Assembly (NCBI GenBank): GCA_033239525.1
Contig: BSYO01000013.1
Span: forward strand, 3,558,501 to 3,622,500
Length of the DNA stretch: 64,000 nt
DNA from: Nepenthes gracilis
Taxonomy: Eukaryota > Streptophyta > Magnoliopsida > Caryophyllales > Nepenthaceae
Reading direction: 5' to 3'
Translations under genes and position numbers: made by a program
The notes under the pieces: generated by a model
What the model was told of the DNA's origin: nothing
The model's input: only the letters and a program-made list of their open reading frames with translations
Database searches by the model: none
In this document: positions 11,096 to 24,504 of the stretch, in pieces
How positions within the stretch are numbered: position 1 is the first letter of the stretch
How the letters are laid out: each line of letters begins with the position of its first letter

Positions 11096-14000
11096 ACTCT
11101 ATTGTCAAACAATTAGCAAAGCTATGTATTGATCAAAATTATCTTTAGAGATTTGATTGATAGTTATAATACCTATGAATAATAATTTATTTTGATAAGT
11201 GTTAAAATTATCCACTATCATTTTCTACATTAATCGAAAAGTAAATTTGTAACGCTGAAACATTAAATATTAGGATGGAAAAAGCACAATGAAATTACTT
11301 TTCTGATGTATACTAAAGGATTGATGGAGCATTCAGTTAAAGCAGCTTTTTCAAATTATTTTAATTTCTTAGCTTCTTACGTCATAAATTAATATTGGAC
11401 CTTCTGCTGGGTAGATTTTTAATTAGCTTTCAGGATACATTAAATAATAGCGTTATTTTGGTTAAGTCATAATCAGTTTGATTCCAAAGAATCCACATTT
11501 TCGTTTAGCATGATGCAACCATAGTGAGCATCCACACTACTGTCTATATCTCAATCCTAGAGGGTTATTGGGCTAAAGAGATATCTTTAAATATAAAGTA
11601 TTTTTATACTTTCACCACTTATATATATATATATATATAATGAGCCATATTCAACTTATCTTATATATAAAAAAAAAAAATCTAAATATAAATTTTATTA
11701 TAGTCTTGCTGAAATTCTGAGTGCATCGGGTCCAGAATGCATAATTAAGGAGGACAAATCTTGCCTTCGGAAAGGATAGATCCATGGGCACCCTAGAAAA
11801 ACAAGCTCAGCCAATTCGAATGCTGTAATCTCCCTTCAGGCGATAGAATTAAAGGCATGTTGAGATTCAATCCGAATATACATAATTTGATATAGTAGAA
11901 TAAAATCCGAACTCCTTGTTAAACGTTAACTACTAAATCTATGAATATAAGAAATATAATAATGTATAATATTTTTAATATAGAAAACTCTTTTCAATTA
12001 GGAAAAAATTTACGAGATAAACTTGAATAAATCTACTTGTAATATTTGTGCCAGTTACAAATAACACTATCTGAAATCACTTCGCTATAATGCCAAGTAA
12101 AAATTGTTGATTATAATCCTACAACATATCCAACAATTTATAAAAGAAAGTATAATGAGAAATAAGAATTATCAAGCAAATTATATCCTAAAAATTCGCT
12201 CTAAAATAATATATCAGACCTTGACAAAGACTAAAACTCAAATCGGATTTCAATCAAATGTCAAATTTCTTTTTTTTCTCTCTATTCATTTTCTTTTTCT
12301 GTGTAGCGTCCTTGTATAAGAAAAAATAATTTTAAATTATCTAAAATCGCATCAAACGCGATTTTATATTGCAAACTGGTTCTCGAACGTCTATCGAGCG
12401 CACCTCGGCCATGGGCGTCACTGGGTTCAACGCCTCGAGCACACCTCGAGCACGCACCAATTGTTTTCAGTACCTTTGGCACACCTCTAAGTGCGCACTT
12501 CGTCGCGTACACCTCTACTAACCTTCAATTAACTATCGATTAACTTTTACACAAATATTATATGACTTTTTAATGACTATTCATTTGTTATGATACCTAT
12601 AAAAAAATAACTAAAAATCTAATAAGACAGGTCAATAAAAGCCCCTAGGAGGTGCAAACAAGGCGTAGAACTCACGCTAGATGAAATAATACATAAGCAT
12701 TATCGAACAGGCGATTACCATTAGATGCCCCCTTTACATGCAGAGGGCATGCTGGCTACGCCAAGATGCGGCACTCTCCATGCTAAAACGGAGCACCTAG
12801 CACAGATGAAACAGAATCGACTAGTGCATGTTGACTGGATTTACAGTAATGCTCAACGCAAATCACATACTAGTACTTGGATATTTGTCATATCCCAATC
12901 TTAAATTTTGATTATATGAATTAACAATCATTAATTAGCTTAAATATAATTTTTATCCTTAATTATTTTAAATTTAATTATTTATTTTACGGGCCAAATC
13001 CCAAAAAGGTATTGGGATGTAAATCTAAAAATTAAATGGCAACAAAATGACCCCAAAATAAAATAATAATCAATATTAATACCTGAAATATCATACTTAA
13101 AAGTAATTTTGAATACTAACAATATATGACATCAAAATATAGGAAAGGAAAAGTAACCACACTAAAATCAGGTCATTTAAAAATCATAACTTAACCGAAC
13201 TATTGAAAAGAAAATAAAATCAAACTTACAATATCAAATACATCATTGTAAACTGAATAGAATTGAAATCTAAAGAAACCAAAACTATCAGCACAAAAAT
13301 ACTATCGTTTTTTGATTAATAACACATAAATTGAATCTATAATTCTAAATCTATCCTTGAACGACATCCTCTCAACTCGAACCACCTACACGTAAGAACC
13401 AAATACGTTAATATTAAAGGTTAATAAAATAAAAGTAAGAATAAATTAATTACTCAACTATACATATAAAGTTTTATACATAAATATACATATACCAAAG
13501 AATATGTTAGAATATGATATAATCAAATACCTAAAAAATTGATAATATTATTTTATAACTTGTCATGCATAATCTAAAATTGATAATTAATTTTAAAAAA
13601 TCATTTAATTATTTAAAATATACTCAAATTATACGAAAAATATAGGGTATTAAGAATCGGTGATGATTTCACCAATAAATAGTGAATATTAAAACTCGAG
13701 TTATAATTATTTCTACATAATTAAAACTATATGTAATTATTTAAAATTTGTAAGTGAAGTATTTACATATAATCCTATAAATGGGACCAAACATCACTTT
13801 TCTAACACATGGTTAATAGTTGATCTTCGAGTTACTAATAATTTATTAAAATTTATTTGAATATATTATTTTAATTCTCTACAAGGATTTATACGTAATT
13901 AAATAAAAAATTTTACTCAAATATAAATATATTATTAAATTTTCTCATTTAAGAGAAAATATAATTCTTATCAAACTTATGGAAGATTTATCATTATTTC

Positions 14001-14396
14001 TTTAAATATATGATATGTAACAAATCATAAGTTTTGTAGAAATTTGAACATATATTTTCAAAGCATGCAAGTGTTATATTGTATGATTTACTTACCAAAA
14101 AAATGTTATATTGTATGATTTATAAATATGTAAAAAGTATTCATTAAAAAATTATAAAAATTTAATATATTTAATGTAATTTTTTCACTTAATTTCAGTT
14201 ATAAACATGACATTAAAGCTTAGAAATTTTAAAAATAAGTATAATTTATGTAATTTTTTGAGTATAAAAATATGCATGTACAATCTTATAGTGATTCAAA
14301 ACTAGTAGAAGCATATAATTAAAAATAAAAGATAAGTAAGAATAATATTGTAGGAATTAAATACTCAAATATATTGTGTATAGATTTAAAATATGT
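11096..14396. other. AT-rich intergenic sequence with old LTR pieces
   Basis: No gene is supported. (AT)n occurs at about 11621-11640. Around 11970-12030 a GAAAACTCTTTTCAATTAGG-type segment followed by a TTACGAGATAAAC segment resembles the core of the TGTTGG-family LTRs. A GC-richer patch at 12350-12520 carries ACACCTCGAGCACGCACC-like repeats resembling the minisatellite units of the Tat-like LTRs. The remainder (12890-14390) is plain AT-rich sequence. Confidence 0.5.
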
Positions 14397-15472
14397 TGAT
14401 GTGTCTTTGGGTCCGTCAGCGTGTTCGGCAGAAAATTATTCCACCGAAAATACTCCGACGCTCAAGTTAGTAAAACAGTTTTCGACAGAAAGAAACTGAA
14501 ATTGAGAAAAAAAGAGAGAGACAGAGTGTTTGACCCAGATGTAAGAAAGACGTGAGGTCTTCTTGGATCTGGGAGGTGGGAAGGCAGTAAACGGCCGTGG
14601 GGGTCCGCTTGTTGCCTTAGGATTTTTTGGAGGATGAAGGTGGCAGTGAAGGAAGATCTCTCAGAGCACTCAATTGACTTTCAGAAAGTATGATTGAGAG
14701 TGTTTGCGTTGTGTCACCGAAAGCATTAATGAAAGCATGCCCTGAATGATGATTCAATGGCTTCTTTTGTAGCTGAGAGGGCGATCCTCCTTCTTTGAAA
14801 GGAGTGATTGTCTTCCTAATCTGCTGGCGGGCTTGCCTTCTGGAGCAGATGCCAGTTACCAAGTTGATCGAAATTGTTTCCTTGTGAGGCGGCCAACAGC
14901 TTTCCAAATCGTGCGCTTTCCATCCGTGTATGTTGTCGTTGGAAAGCCTGGGCTGGCAGAGATTTGGGAAAAATCTGGCGCATTCCTTATAGGGGAGGCG
15001 CCAATATCGCCAATATTCTTTTTGGTGCCAGCTGAGATCGTGAAATATCCTTGGAAAGCCGTTGTTGACCTTTTCATGATTTGTGGACCTAAACGGGTGA
15101 GGCTCGTTACTGTAGAAAGGCTTCTTGGGGCCCATTGTATAAAACGCGGACGGCCAACGTTTGAGTTCATCGGCAGCGTGCGTGTTGGCCGCCCTTGTGA
15201 AGGACGTCAGCTATTAACCGCCTGATGGGTCATGGGCCTGAGTAAGTTAGGCTCATTACTGTAGTAAAGCATCTTTGAGCCCAATGCGCATAAGGCAGAC
15301 AGTCAACGTTTGAGTTGACCACCTGCTTGTGATTTGGCCGCCCAGACGGTCAACGCCGACGTTGACCGTCCTGAGCTTTTCGGCCTATTTTCCAATTGGG
15401 CCATCAATGTGTTGACTATCGTCTTGGGCCTTTGACTTTTTTGGGGCCAATCCATTTTTGGTATACCCATCA
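14397..15472 (-). mobile_element. Solo LTR, Tat-like Ty3/Gypsy family
   Basis: It begins TGATGTGTC and ends ACCCATCA (TGATG...CATCA inverted ends). Flanking bases are TATGT on the left and TATAT on the right, a 5-bp target duplication with one mismatch. It is clearly homologous to 24505-25521: the same CTCCGACGCTCAA block, GGCAGTAAACGGCCGT block and the same paired GTCAAC/GTTGAC motifs near the right end. No internal retrotransposon region adjoins it. Orientation is minus because the ...GAGCGTCGGAGT... block typical of the downstream half of such LTRs reads on that strand. The open frames at 14617-15225 lie inside the LTR. Confidence 0.85.
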
Positions 15473-15957
15473 TATATATTTTATAAAATTTGCATGATGA
15501 GGAAGTGGGATATATGTATGTAGGGTATAAACACTTTATGTTTGAAAAGTAAGAATTTAAAATAATAAATGCTCAATGATTGAAGAAAATATCAATAATA
15601 AAAGAAAATGAGTTTGAATACACTATTTTATATTTAAAATTAGTAAAAATTAATTGGGTGTCTCTCCATTTTACCATTCTTTAACCCTCTCTCCCTCTTT
15701 CTCTCTCTATTCTTTCTCTCACTTCTCACCAAAATTATATTAAAAATGATTAAAAATTGGCCAATGGAAGCTTATATGAAAAACTAGAACATGTGCATTT
15801 ATTAAGCATATATGCACAACCATTTATTAGACGCTCTTCAAATATTAATATTCTATCACAAATATATGCATTCATCTTTCAGGCACGTATCAAGAGTAGA
15901 CTAATCTATCAAAAATAAACATGACCACCCCAAAAGTATTCTTAAAGTGTGTTCTTA
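15473..15957. other. Intergenic AT-rich sequence
   Basis: A short stretch between a solo LTR and a MITE. It contains a CTCTCTCCCTCTTTCTCTC tract near 15690-15720 and no coding or RNA signal. Confidence 0.6.
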
Positions 15958-16629
15958 CGGTACATTTGGTTATTGAAATGGAATAAGATAAAAATAAAAT
16001 AGTTATTTATAGGAAATAAAATAAGATGATAATAAAGTTAAGATTTTTTTTTCATATGTGGTTATTAGAATAGAATAGGTTGAAAATTAGTATTCTAATA
16101 TTTGGTATATAGTAATAGTATAATGAATAGGATAAAAATTTATATTAATGACTTTTTTACCCTAATTTAAGAAAAAAAGATTTTGGATATTAGAAAATAT
16201 GAACAATACATATATACCTCCATAATAATATCCTCGACGATAATGATATTATCCACAATAATAACAATAATAATAGTAATAATAATAATATTGATAATAA
16301 TAATAATAATAACAATAACAATAATGATAATAATAATAGTAATAATAGTGATAATAATAATAATAACAACGACGATGACAATAATAATAATAATAATAAT
16401 AATGACAAAATAAAAATAAATTTTATAAGCGGTGAGAATAATCATTCCCACCAATCAAGGAATAAAAAATATCTAGAAATAAGTGATATTTTTTATTTCC
16501 CAAGTTGAAGGAATAAATATTTTTTCAAAAAAATTTATTCCTTATCAAAAAGTAACATAATAGTAAAATAAATATTTCATTTAGAATAAAGTAGGAATAA
16601 AATTTTATTCCCACCAATCAAACATGTAC
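15958..16629. mobile_element. PIF/Harbinger-like MITE with microsatellite core
   Basis: It is flanked by TTA on both sides (15955-15957 and 16630-16632), the 3-bp duplication typical of PIF/Harbinger elements. The left end reads CGGTACATTTGGTTATTG. The right end in reverse complement reads GTACATGTTTGATTGG. Subterminal AATAGAATAAG- and GGAATAAAA-type motifs recur inward from both ends. It is homologous to the copy at 51707-52115. The centre has expanded into a trinucleotide repeat. No transposase is present, so it is non-autonomous. Confidence 0.75.
16258..16402. repeat. Compound AAT/AAC/GAT trinucleotide microsatellite
   Basis: About 145 bases of nearly uninterrupted ATA/AAT triplets with AAC, AGT and GAT interruptions, located in the middle of the MITE at 15958-16629. 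It creates overlapping isoleucine-, leucine- and serine-rich open frames on both strands that are not genes. Confidence 0.95.
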
Positions 16630-16632
16630 TTA

Positions 16633-19124
16633 CTATCTAAAATATGCTTATACATGGATCAACTGCTGAATAATCAAATTTAAATTTAATTTAATTTAAT
16701 ATCTTTAAAAAAATAATCCGTGATCCTTATCTTACAATATCTAGCCAATCAAGCGATGTCTACATGGCTCAATGGCTTCAATTTTCATTAATAAATACAA
16801 CTTTTCCACCCAAATGCAATGGAACCAAAAATAATAGGAGCAAAAGAGCCATTACCAAAAAGAAATTTCCACTTGACCCACACTTGGAAATATATATACA
16901 ATAATTGCTAAAGCCAAAAGGGGAATAGTCCATTGAATGGCCATCGTGATCATCCTTACAAATTAAGGGACTTCGCTTGAGGAGTTCCTTATATCTTCAC
17001 TGAATGGCGATCCTAATTCGAGATTATTCCTGACTTCCACCGCTTAACACCAATACCAAATGAAATAATAAGGCTAAGAGAAACTCTTCTGCTTTTCACT
17101 GCCTCTATTTTTCGGCTGAGCTCAATTTAACAACTCAACCCCTTCCCCTACACTTTCATTAGCTGTTTTACGGTTTGAGTCTAAAAATGTTGTAACTTTT
17201 TTTTTTCTTATTTCCTTGACTTAGCATTATGCCGGCTTAAAAGGTGAAGGAGTTTTCCTGAAAATATAATCTAAGCCCTTCACTTTTATATTTGTGGTGT
17301 ACTGTGCCCAAGGTTAGGTTATTTGATAAAATCCCCCTCTCTAAGTTATCTCTATTTTATATTAAATTTCGATTCAGATACACATCAATTATAATAAGCA
17401 GATCTCATACCTATCTAACATTGCAAAAAAGATATTGTAAAAGCCAATAAGAAAAAAGTTGACAGTGGCAAAGGTTACAATAAAGCCACATCGACCCCTT
17501 ACTTTGCTAAAAGTAAAATAAAGTGGCTAAGCATACGACATATCAAAGAGTTACTGTCTAGGGGACGTGATCCACATGCAAGTCAAGCCATTGGACACTT
17601 TTATTTTAACGTCAACAGCTAGTCGTTCATATATCTACACATGCGTATAATTGTGTGATTATATATATTCATGTATTGACTCTTATTCGGTAGCTTTGTT
17701 GCTTTGATATGAACGATATTAGTCCCTGCACCCCGGCAACCAAAAAATAAAGAAGAAAGGTAAAAGAAATGAGCCATGCAGATGTCATAGGATAAAGGGA
17801 TGCCGCACCGCAGGATTAAGAAGCAGTGCTTTACGTTCCAAAATCGTAAGATTTAATCAAACCGTTTGTATGTTTTTTTAATTAAAATATTTACATCCAT
17901 TTGATTTAAATCCAACGGATAAGACGTGATAATCAATATACTGTACCTCACTCCAGTGGTACAGTGCCCCCCATTTCACATGTTAAAGGGGAAATCGTGG
18001 CATATATTTATAAATAAGAATGAGTATCTGCTAAAGTATTTGATCCTTAATCTCTACGTAAATTTAAGCTGGTTTCAGCCACCCGTCTTCGAAAATGACG
18101 TTAAGATGTGGCTGGTCAAGTAATATTATTAAAATGTTAGATATTTATCAGTAGCCAAGCTGGTAATTAAGCAGCTAAGTAGGGCATTTCTCTAGCTTGC
18201 GTAAAAAATAATGGATGACTGATAAGGTATTAAAATCATCTCTTGCCAGCATTATATTAGGAGTGCTGAGGCATTCATTAATTAGTATACAGTATACTTA
18301 TATTATATATTTTTTGATAATTTATTAGTATTATAAAATAGTATGATCAAATTTGACCTGACCCTTTTAGGATGGGCAGGGAAACAAGAGTAGTCAAAAT
18401 TTAAATTTGATAAGATATAAGTTCAAACTAAATTATGAAAGATAAAAATGAATTTTATTTTATTTTTGTAATATATTCAGAACTATTTTCTCTATATCTA
18501 GGATTCATAAGAATTTAAAAATAATAACAATAAATAAATAAATAAAATAAACTTTATATAGAAAGAAGAATTGTAAATAGATCTTAGGAGTTGAAATTTG
18601 TAACAGTCCTCTTATAAATATAGGGGAAGAATGGATCAGAGTTGCCTTTGTCTTTCTCTTTCTCTGGTCTGAATCATCCTTTTTTAGTGGATTATGACTT
18701 CCACATCGATCTATCCAGATCCTGTGGCGTAATAAATGTATGAACTCATTATTCACCAAAGCTTAGTTGATATAATCCAAAAAAATATCTACTTAGTCGT
18801 CATCTATTCGTATCCTCGTATATATAAACCAAATAATTATTTCCTTTTTGCTAATATTATTGCAGTCTTGATCGAGAGAAATTTCGATATCAAACCGTAA
18901 GAACTTGCTCTTCTTCTTAAAGGGTCCTCGATCGATATGGGGTAAAACCCCATCAATTGATGTTAAATAAAACTAATTCACCCAAAAAAAAAAGAAAAAA
19001 AAAAGAAAATCTAATTTGCAAATCCATCGAATAAAACAATATGTTGGAGGAGATTGGATGTAGCTTCAAAACTGGGTAACTTACATAAAAACAGAAATCA
19101 ATTCCTATTAAGTTATGAGATAGT
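16633..19124. other. Intergenic sequence
   Basis: No gene is supported. GC content is slightly higher at 17030-18120 than in the flanks, but no conserved domain appears in any frame. The plus frame at 17926-18123 and the minus frames at 18505-18759 and 18953-19156 show no recognisable features. Confidence 0.5.
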
Positions 19125-19999
19125 TGTTGGCGGGTAACGAGTGGCCTACTGACCAAAATATAAAAATAATTTCTTCTATTAGCCGGAATAGACGGCCAAC
19201 TAATAAATCACAATGAGCACTGTGAAGTAGAGATAAGAGAAGAGAAACGAACACCAAATTTTACATGGAAAACCCTTCTGAAATAAGAGAAAAATCACGG
19301 GACACTAAATTCATAAAAATCACTAAGTATAAGAAATTTACAGGAAGCGAAAATAAGAACATGGCAAAAGTAAACAAAAGCTTTCTCACTTTATTTTCAC
19401 TCACAACTCTCTTTCTTTTCACTTTCTCTCCTCTGATACACTCTTTCTCTCTATACTTGATCGGTATCTTCTCCTTCTTCTTATTATCGCCTTATGAACT
19501 TCACTATATGTGCAAAGTGTACATATATATATATATATACATATTTACACGTCCCTCACCATAACCCAACTTTGTGGTTGGTGTTCAACTTCAAAAGTCT
19601 ACTTGCATGCGCACACTCTATCCTGCAGCAAGCGGCGCATGCCTACTTCTGCAGACCGATCAGCCTTTGAAGTCCCGAGAATGACCTCTATCAACCACCA
19701 AAAAGGGTAGGTCAACTGTACATTTTTTGGGTATGACAGTCATTCAGATTTTTCAAATACAGCATGTCAACTCTGTTGTCCGTCGTTTTATATTGATCGG
19801 TTAATCATACCGTTGACCGGTCAAAGTAATCCGTCCCGCTTCTTCAGACGACTCACAACTTATGACGGTCAACATATTGACCGAAAGAGTTGACCATCTA
19901 GAAGACTCAAGTCAACTCTGTTGACCAAAATTTCTTCCTCCTAACACATTCATGCTCCACCGAAATCTTAAGGACTTTCACACGGGAGTGATTCCAACA
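19125..19999 (+). mobile_element. Solo LTR of the TGTTGG/CCAACA family
   Basis: It starts TGTTGGCGGG and ends GATTCCAACA. It is flanked by perfect 5-bp duplications ATAGT (19120-19124 and 20000-20004). It shares with the solo LTR at 45367 the AAAACCCTTCTGAAATAAG and AAAATCACGGGACACTAAAT segments, a CACTTTCTCTCCTCTG tract, an (AT)n run and multiple GTTGAC/GTCAAC motifs. No retrotransposon coding region adjoins it. The frames at 19265-19710 lie inside the LTR and are not genes. Confidence 0.88.
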
Positions 20000-20004
20000 A
20001 TAGT

Positions 20005-21032
20005 GCCTATTTTTGTTTGGGGTGTTATCTAAAGTATTGGTCTCCAGTCTTATCCTATACATTTTTGTTATTTATAAAGTGTCTCAAATGGAGAAAAAAT
20101 TATTCACTCATATGCAGGTGACTGCCTCTTTAGCCAACTTTGAGAAAATCCGCCCTATAATATAATCCTTAGTAAAGAGGTAGATATGTTATGGTATTTG
20201 AGATGCCGATATAAATTTTTATAGGCCGTGTTTTTTTTGAAAGTTTGAAAATTGGGTCTATTTTTATTAGAAATATTATCCACTTTGAGGTTGTGGCTTT
20301 GCTATGTTAGGAGCATCAATAAGCATTCCTACAGGCAACACCATTATTTAGCTCTAAGTTAGGCATGCTTTCATTTGAGGTATTGTCTCTTTTGAAAAAA
20401 AGTTGTGGGATGTGTTAATTTCTAATTCCTTCTTGTATAATTTTGTATTTTAAAAGGCACCTTGAATGGATAAGGAAGTCTTTTTATTCACAAGTAGAAG
20501 GTTACCTTTTTATTGAATCAATATAATGCTTTGTAAACTAGCATATAATGCTTGTTGGGTTACGATCACTAAAATATTACTTATAAAGTTGAGAACCAAT
20601 CTATATAAGGATTGTTACCAAATCTTTTATTTAAACCGACAAGAAGATAATACAATAATATATAATATAAAAAAAATTATAATGATAAGATACAATATTT
20701 TATATGAAAAGCTCGTTTGAGAAACCCATAAGACGATATGTCCATAATATGCCATTCATATGATGAGATAAGTCATAAAAATCTCGAACATAACAAAAAT
20801 ACAACACCTTGTAATAAACAATTCGAACAATAAAGAGTATAAAAGTAAATAATAAAAAAATAACCAATAAAAATATTCTTTCATATAGGAAAAACAACAT
20901 GCCTACTTTTAATTGAGAATGAAATGTAATTTGAAATCCAAATAAATAAATGAATCATTTTCTTTCTCTCTCTTCTTTATCGTTTTCTCTCTATTTTGCC
21001 GCTCAAGTATTCTCTCAAAATCTCATATCTAT
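20005..21032. other. Intergenic sequence
   Basis: No gene is supported. The sequence is AT-rich, with a TTTCTCTCTCTTCTTTATCG tract near 20962. Open frames at 20526-20720 and 20700-20900 are low-complexity K/I/N/Y/F-rich frames without domains. Confidence 0.6.
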
Positions 21033-22435
21033 TGATGTACCCTTGGTTATCAGGCTATGGTACAGATTAGGGGGCCTTCCACTCTTCCATTGCGGGTTGA
21101 ACTAGAGTGGGTCCGATCTCCGTCGCTACTAATCCGAAACCTACATACCATAAATTATAAATAAGAAGTCAGAGAATTTGTAAGGCTTATTCTCTAATTT
21201 ATCCTTTAATACTCAAATTAAAAATCTTTTTCTAAGAATAAAAAGATATAAAGAGAATGTTAGATGATACATAGTTGTATGTAAATGGGGGATGTAAGAG
21301 GAGGCCTGACTCTTGTAGATGCGCTCGTCAGAGGGGCGGCTTTAATGTGTGTCCGATTGATGAGCCGCTCGGAGGTACGCTCAACTGAAGGGCGGGTTAT
21401 CATGGGTACACTCACTAGGGAGTGTCTCACTGGATATGTACTTGCGAAGAGTTGCTCACTAGGTTTCCACTCACGAAGAGTGGCTCACTAAGTGGAAGGC
21501 TAAGCTCCTATTGGCTTGCTCGTCAAAGGACAGTTAGGCAATGCGTCTGATTGAGGGGCGGTTAGGCAATACGCCTGATTAAGGATGGCTTACCACAAGT
21601 ACACTTAATTGGGAGTGATTCACTATGAATACACTAGCAAATAGGAGCTCACTAGAGAGGCACTCGTAGAGAGTGGCTCACTAGATGAAGGATTGAGCTT
21701 CTGTGGGCATGCCCAACAAAGAGGGGTAGCTCACCAAGTATCTAGGAGTGTGGCAATGGAGAGAGGGGGTTAACTTCTATCAGAAATTTGAGTCTTCTTC
21801 AGGGGCTTTGGTTGTTGAGGGAATGCCCACTATGGCTTGTTGTTGAGGGGTTTTGTTCGCCCTTGAGGGCTGTTCACTAGATGGCATTATCGCCCTATGC
21901 CCATTCTTTTCTTAGGTTGCTCCCACTCTTTTTGGGTCTTTCTTTCCCCAGCCTTCGTCCCCTTTTCTTTTCGAGGGGAGATGGAGTTTATAATGTATAG
22001 TAGGGGGAAACTTCGGCACAAAGGCGGCTAATATTTGTCCCGTCAGAATTCATCGGCTGTTGGGGATGTTGACAGAAACCACCATGTCAGGCGTTACTTT
22101 GCTGTGATATGTTGGCTGTGAGTGGTCCCCTAATGCAGTCATTTGGCAGTTTCAAGTGGCGTCTTGCGCGTGCATGTGTTGACCGTTCTACCGACTACTT
22201 GCCTGAGGGTCTTTTGGATTAGTCAGCCAGACTGCGCTATCAGTTAGACCATTGACGTTGATTGCCTGGGCTCATCACTCAATGAGCCTCACTCTAATCG
22301 TTGCCATGTCCCCTAGGCTGGATAGGTCTTCTCGCTGAGACTGAGCCTGATACTCACTAGACCTCTTGTCACGTTGGTGATTGGACTTGGGCCTGTACCA
22401 ATGCAAGAAACTACAGGACCCATCATCTATGACCT
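21033..22435 (-). mobile_element. Solo LTR, Tat-like, with internal minisatellite
   Basis: It starts TGATGTACCC and ends GACCCATCA. Perfect 5-bp duplications TCTAT flank it (21028-21032 and 22436-22440). The left segment (GTCCGATCTCCGTCGCTACT, then AATCCGAAACC) is shared with the LTR at 56739 and, in reverse complement, with the LTR at 59572. It contains a run of 28-30 bp repeats with GGGGCGGCT / GCTCACTAGG cores. No coding part of a retrotransposon is present. Orientation is inferred from that shared block, which sits at the downstream end of the LTR. Confidence 0.9.
21300..21740 (-). repeat. Degenerate 28-30 bp minisatellite inside the LTR
   Basis: Successive units such as GCGCTCGTCAGAGGGGCGGC, GTGTCCGATTGATGAGCCGC and CGCTCAACTGAAGGGCGGG alternate with GTGGCTCACTAAGTGG-type joins. 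In reverse complement they match the cleaner 26-28 bp units at 60240-60552 (consensus on the plus strand about CTAAGCCGCCCCTCCGCGGG followed by CGCACCT). Confidence 0.75.
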
Positions 22436-22440
22436 AAAAA

Positions 22441-24499
22441 ATAACTTAGGCTTTAATAAGAGGAGTGTCACTCGCGAGCTCCCAACAAGCTTGCATAGGT
22501 GAAGCCACAATTGGTAACAATGTACGTGTGTCATCACATATGTACATTAGAATGCCAGTGCAATCCACATTGCGCATGCACTTTTCTCAAGCTCACATGA
22601 GGCATATCTACTATGCTATCAGCACATGTGGTCCATATCATGCACACATCAGGTATAATCAATCGTCTTATTAAAAATCTTCATTCACTCAAATAGAAAA
22701 TAATCAAAATTTTCACGTAACTTCATACGATCAACTAAAAAATTTAATAATATATATATATATATATATACACAAAAAACAATATATTTATAGAAAAGTA
22801 ATCCGTTACAATAATACTGCACCAACCGATAAGATGCCTAATCAAAGTCATATACATAAGATTAGCCGATGTGATAGGATCACAGTGTAAAATTTCAAAT
22901 GATGGTGCGTGTGGTTAGTGGACTTGCTTAGTTATGTTGCATTGCACACCTTAAAATTTTATATCAATCACGCTTTTTAACTTACAATCTATTTTGGATA
23001 ATATAAATTATAAATGCAGCCAATTAATATATAGAAATATTTTCATATGTCATGATATATGTACCATCCATCTATTAATTTTTATTTGTGTCACTAGTAT
23101 AAATAGATTATGAACCATCACATTACCCAAAAATATTATATATATATATATATTAATTACACTATCTTCTTGTAGTAGCTGTTATAATGAAGAATATAGT
23201 ACGACCTTAGCATGTAATTGATAAGTGGTTAATTGGCTATCCAAAAAAAGCAATTATTTAATTAAAAAAAGGTTATGAACTTATCTTGATTTGATGCGTC
23301 GGCTTACCTTCATATCCTTTTTTAGGTTTTCCTTTCCTAAAACTTGAATTATCGTTCCCCACATTTAGTTTGCACCCCAAAACAAAGTTTAAAATTACAT
23401 TTTTAATAACAAGTTTATATCACGAATGAGCCAGATGAGATATGCGTACAGAGGTGTTGTACACACTCAATTTAGTCATCAAGAATAACTTAAAACATCA
23501 TAATTAAAACTATAATTATAAGTTTGACTTGTATCATTGAATTTTTAGACTTACCCAGTTCGTAATTTTCACATATGATATATTTTTTTGATAAGTAAGA
23601 AAAATATATGTTTACTAAAAAGTATATACAATGTAACAAAACCACCTAAAAATAGCATTGTCTAAAATCAAGTAATTTTTAAAAGTGGAAACGATACAAC
23701 CAAAAACAGATAATAAAAAAGACTGATAAAATTAAAAATCCCCCCGAAAAAAAAATAAGATCAAAAATCAAACAGGAGCGAGATTCAACTACGCAATTTC
23801 TGAAAACTCTCCGCACAATCTAAAAATATTTTAAAATTACATGGTTAGAAGACAAAAAAAGCTTGAATCAGAAAAAAGACCTAAACCCACAAACTAAAAA
23901 TAGAGAGATATTTTTTGGTTGGGAAAAAATAACAATTTAGTCAAATATTTAAAAAAAAAAATAGAAAAGATCACTATTTACAGGCGCCAGTTCATTGGAT
24001 GTGGCTTTTTTCGAGCCTCCTATCCCATGAACATGCCCTAATTTCGACTTTCACGAAGAAAAAGGCCTAAGACACCAGCAAGGGTTTTCGATTTGTAGCC
24101 CCCAGCAAATCAACTACAAGATACAAAAAGGAAGATTCCACATTAATTTAAAAAGGTTACTTTTATTACAGATAATAATACACTATAAAGTTTTTGTTGT
24201 GATTCTACATTTGTAATGTGCTTTTGTCAGATTTAATTAAATTATCTTCTTTTGTACCACTTCTATGTTATTTTTGCCATAATATATTTTGTTATAAAAT
24301 AAAATGCGTAAGTTTCAACGAGTAATACCGTGATGGCCATTGATTTTGTATAAAAGAAAGGTAAGTCTTTTAATTATGACATTTCTTTACATTATAATTA
24401 GAATTATATTTCTTGATATTTTAGAAAAGAATAATGGCAAATTTAAGGTTTTTGTTACACATTTTAAATGTTTATGTTAATTTTTTTTTGATAGTATTT
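22441..24499. other. Intergenic AT-rich sequence
   Basis: No gene is supported. (AT)n microsatellites occur at about 22749-22770 and 23137-23153. The frame at 22465-22674 has no recognisable domain. A slightly GC-richer stretch at 23970-24130 has no open frame of note. Confidence 0.55.
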
Positions 24500-24504
24500 A
24501 ATTT

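Noticed and set aside
14617..15225. Open frames of 172, 130 and 104 codons on both strands
   Set aside because: They lie entirely inside the solo LTR at 14397-15472, overlap each other on opposite strands, lack domains, and the homologous LTR at 24505 does not keep them open.
16167..16454. Isoleucine/leucine-rich frame of 95 codons resembling a membrane protein
   Set aside because: It is a translation of the trinucleotide microsatellite in a MITE; equivalent frames exist on the other strand.
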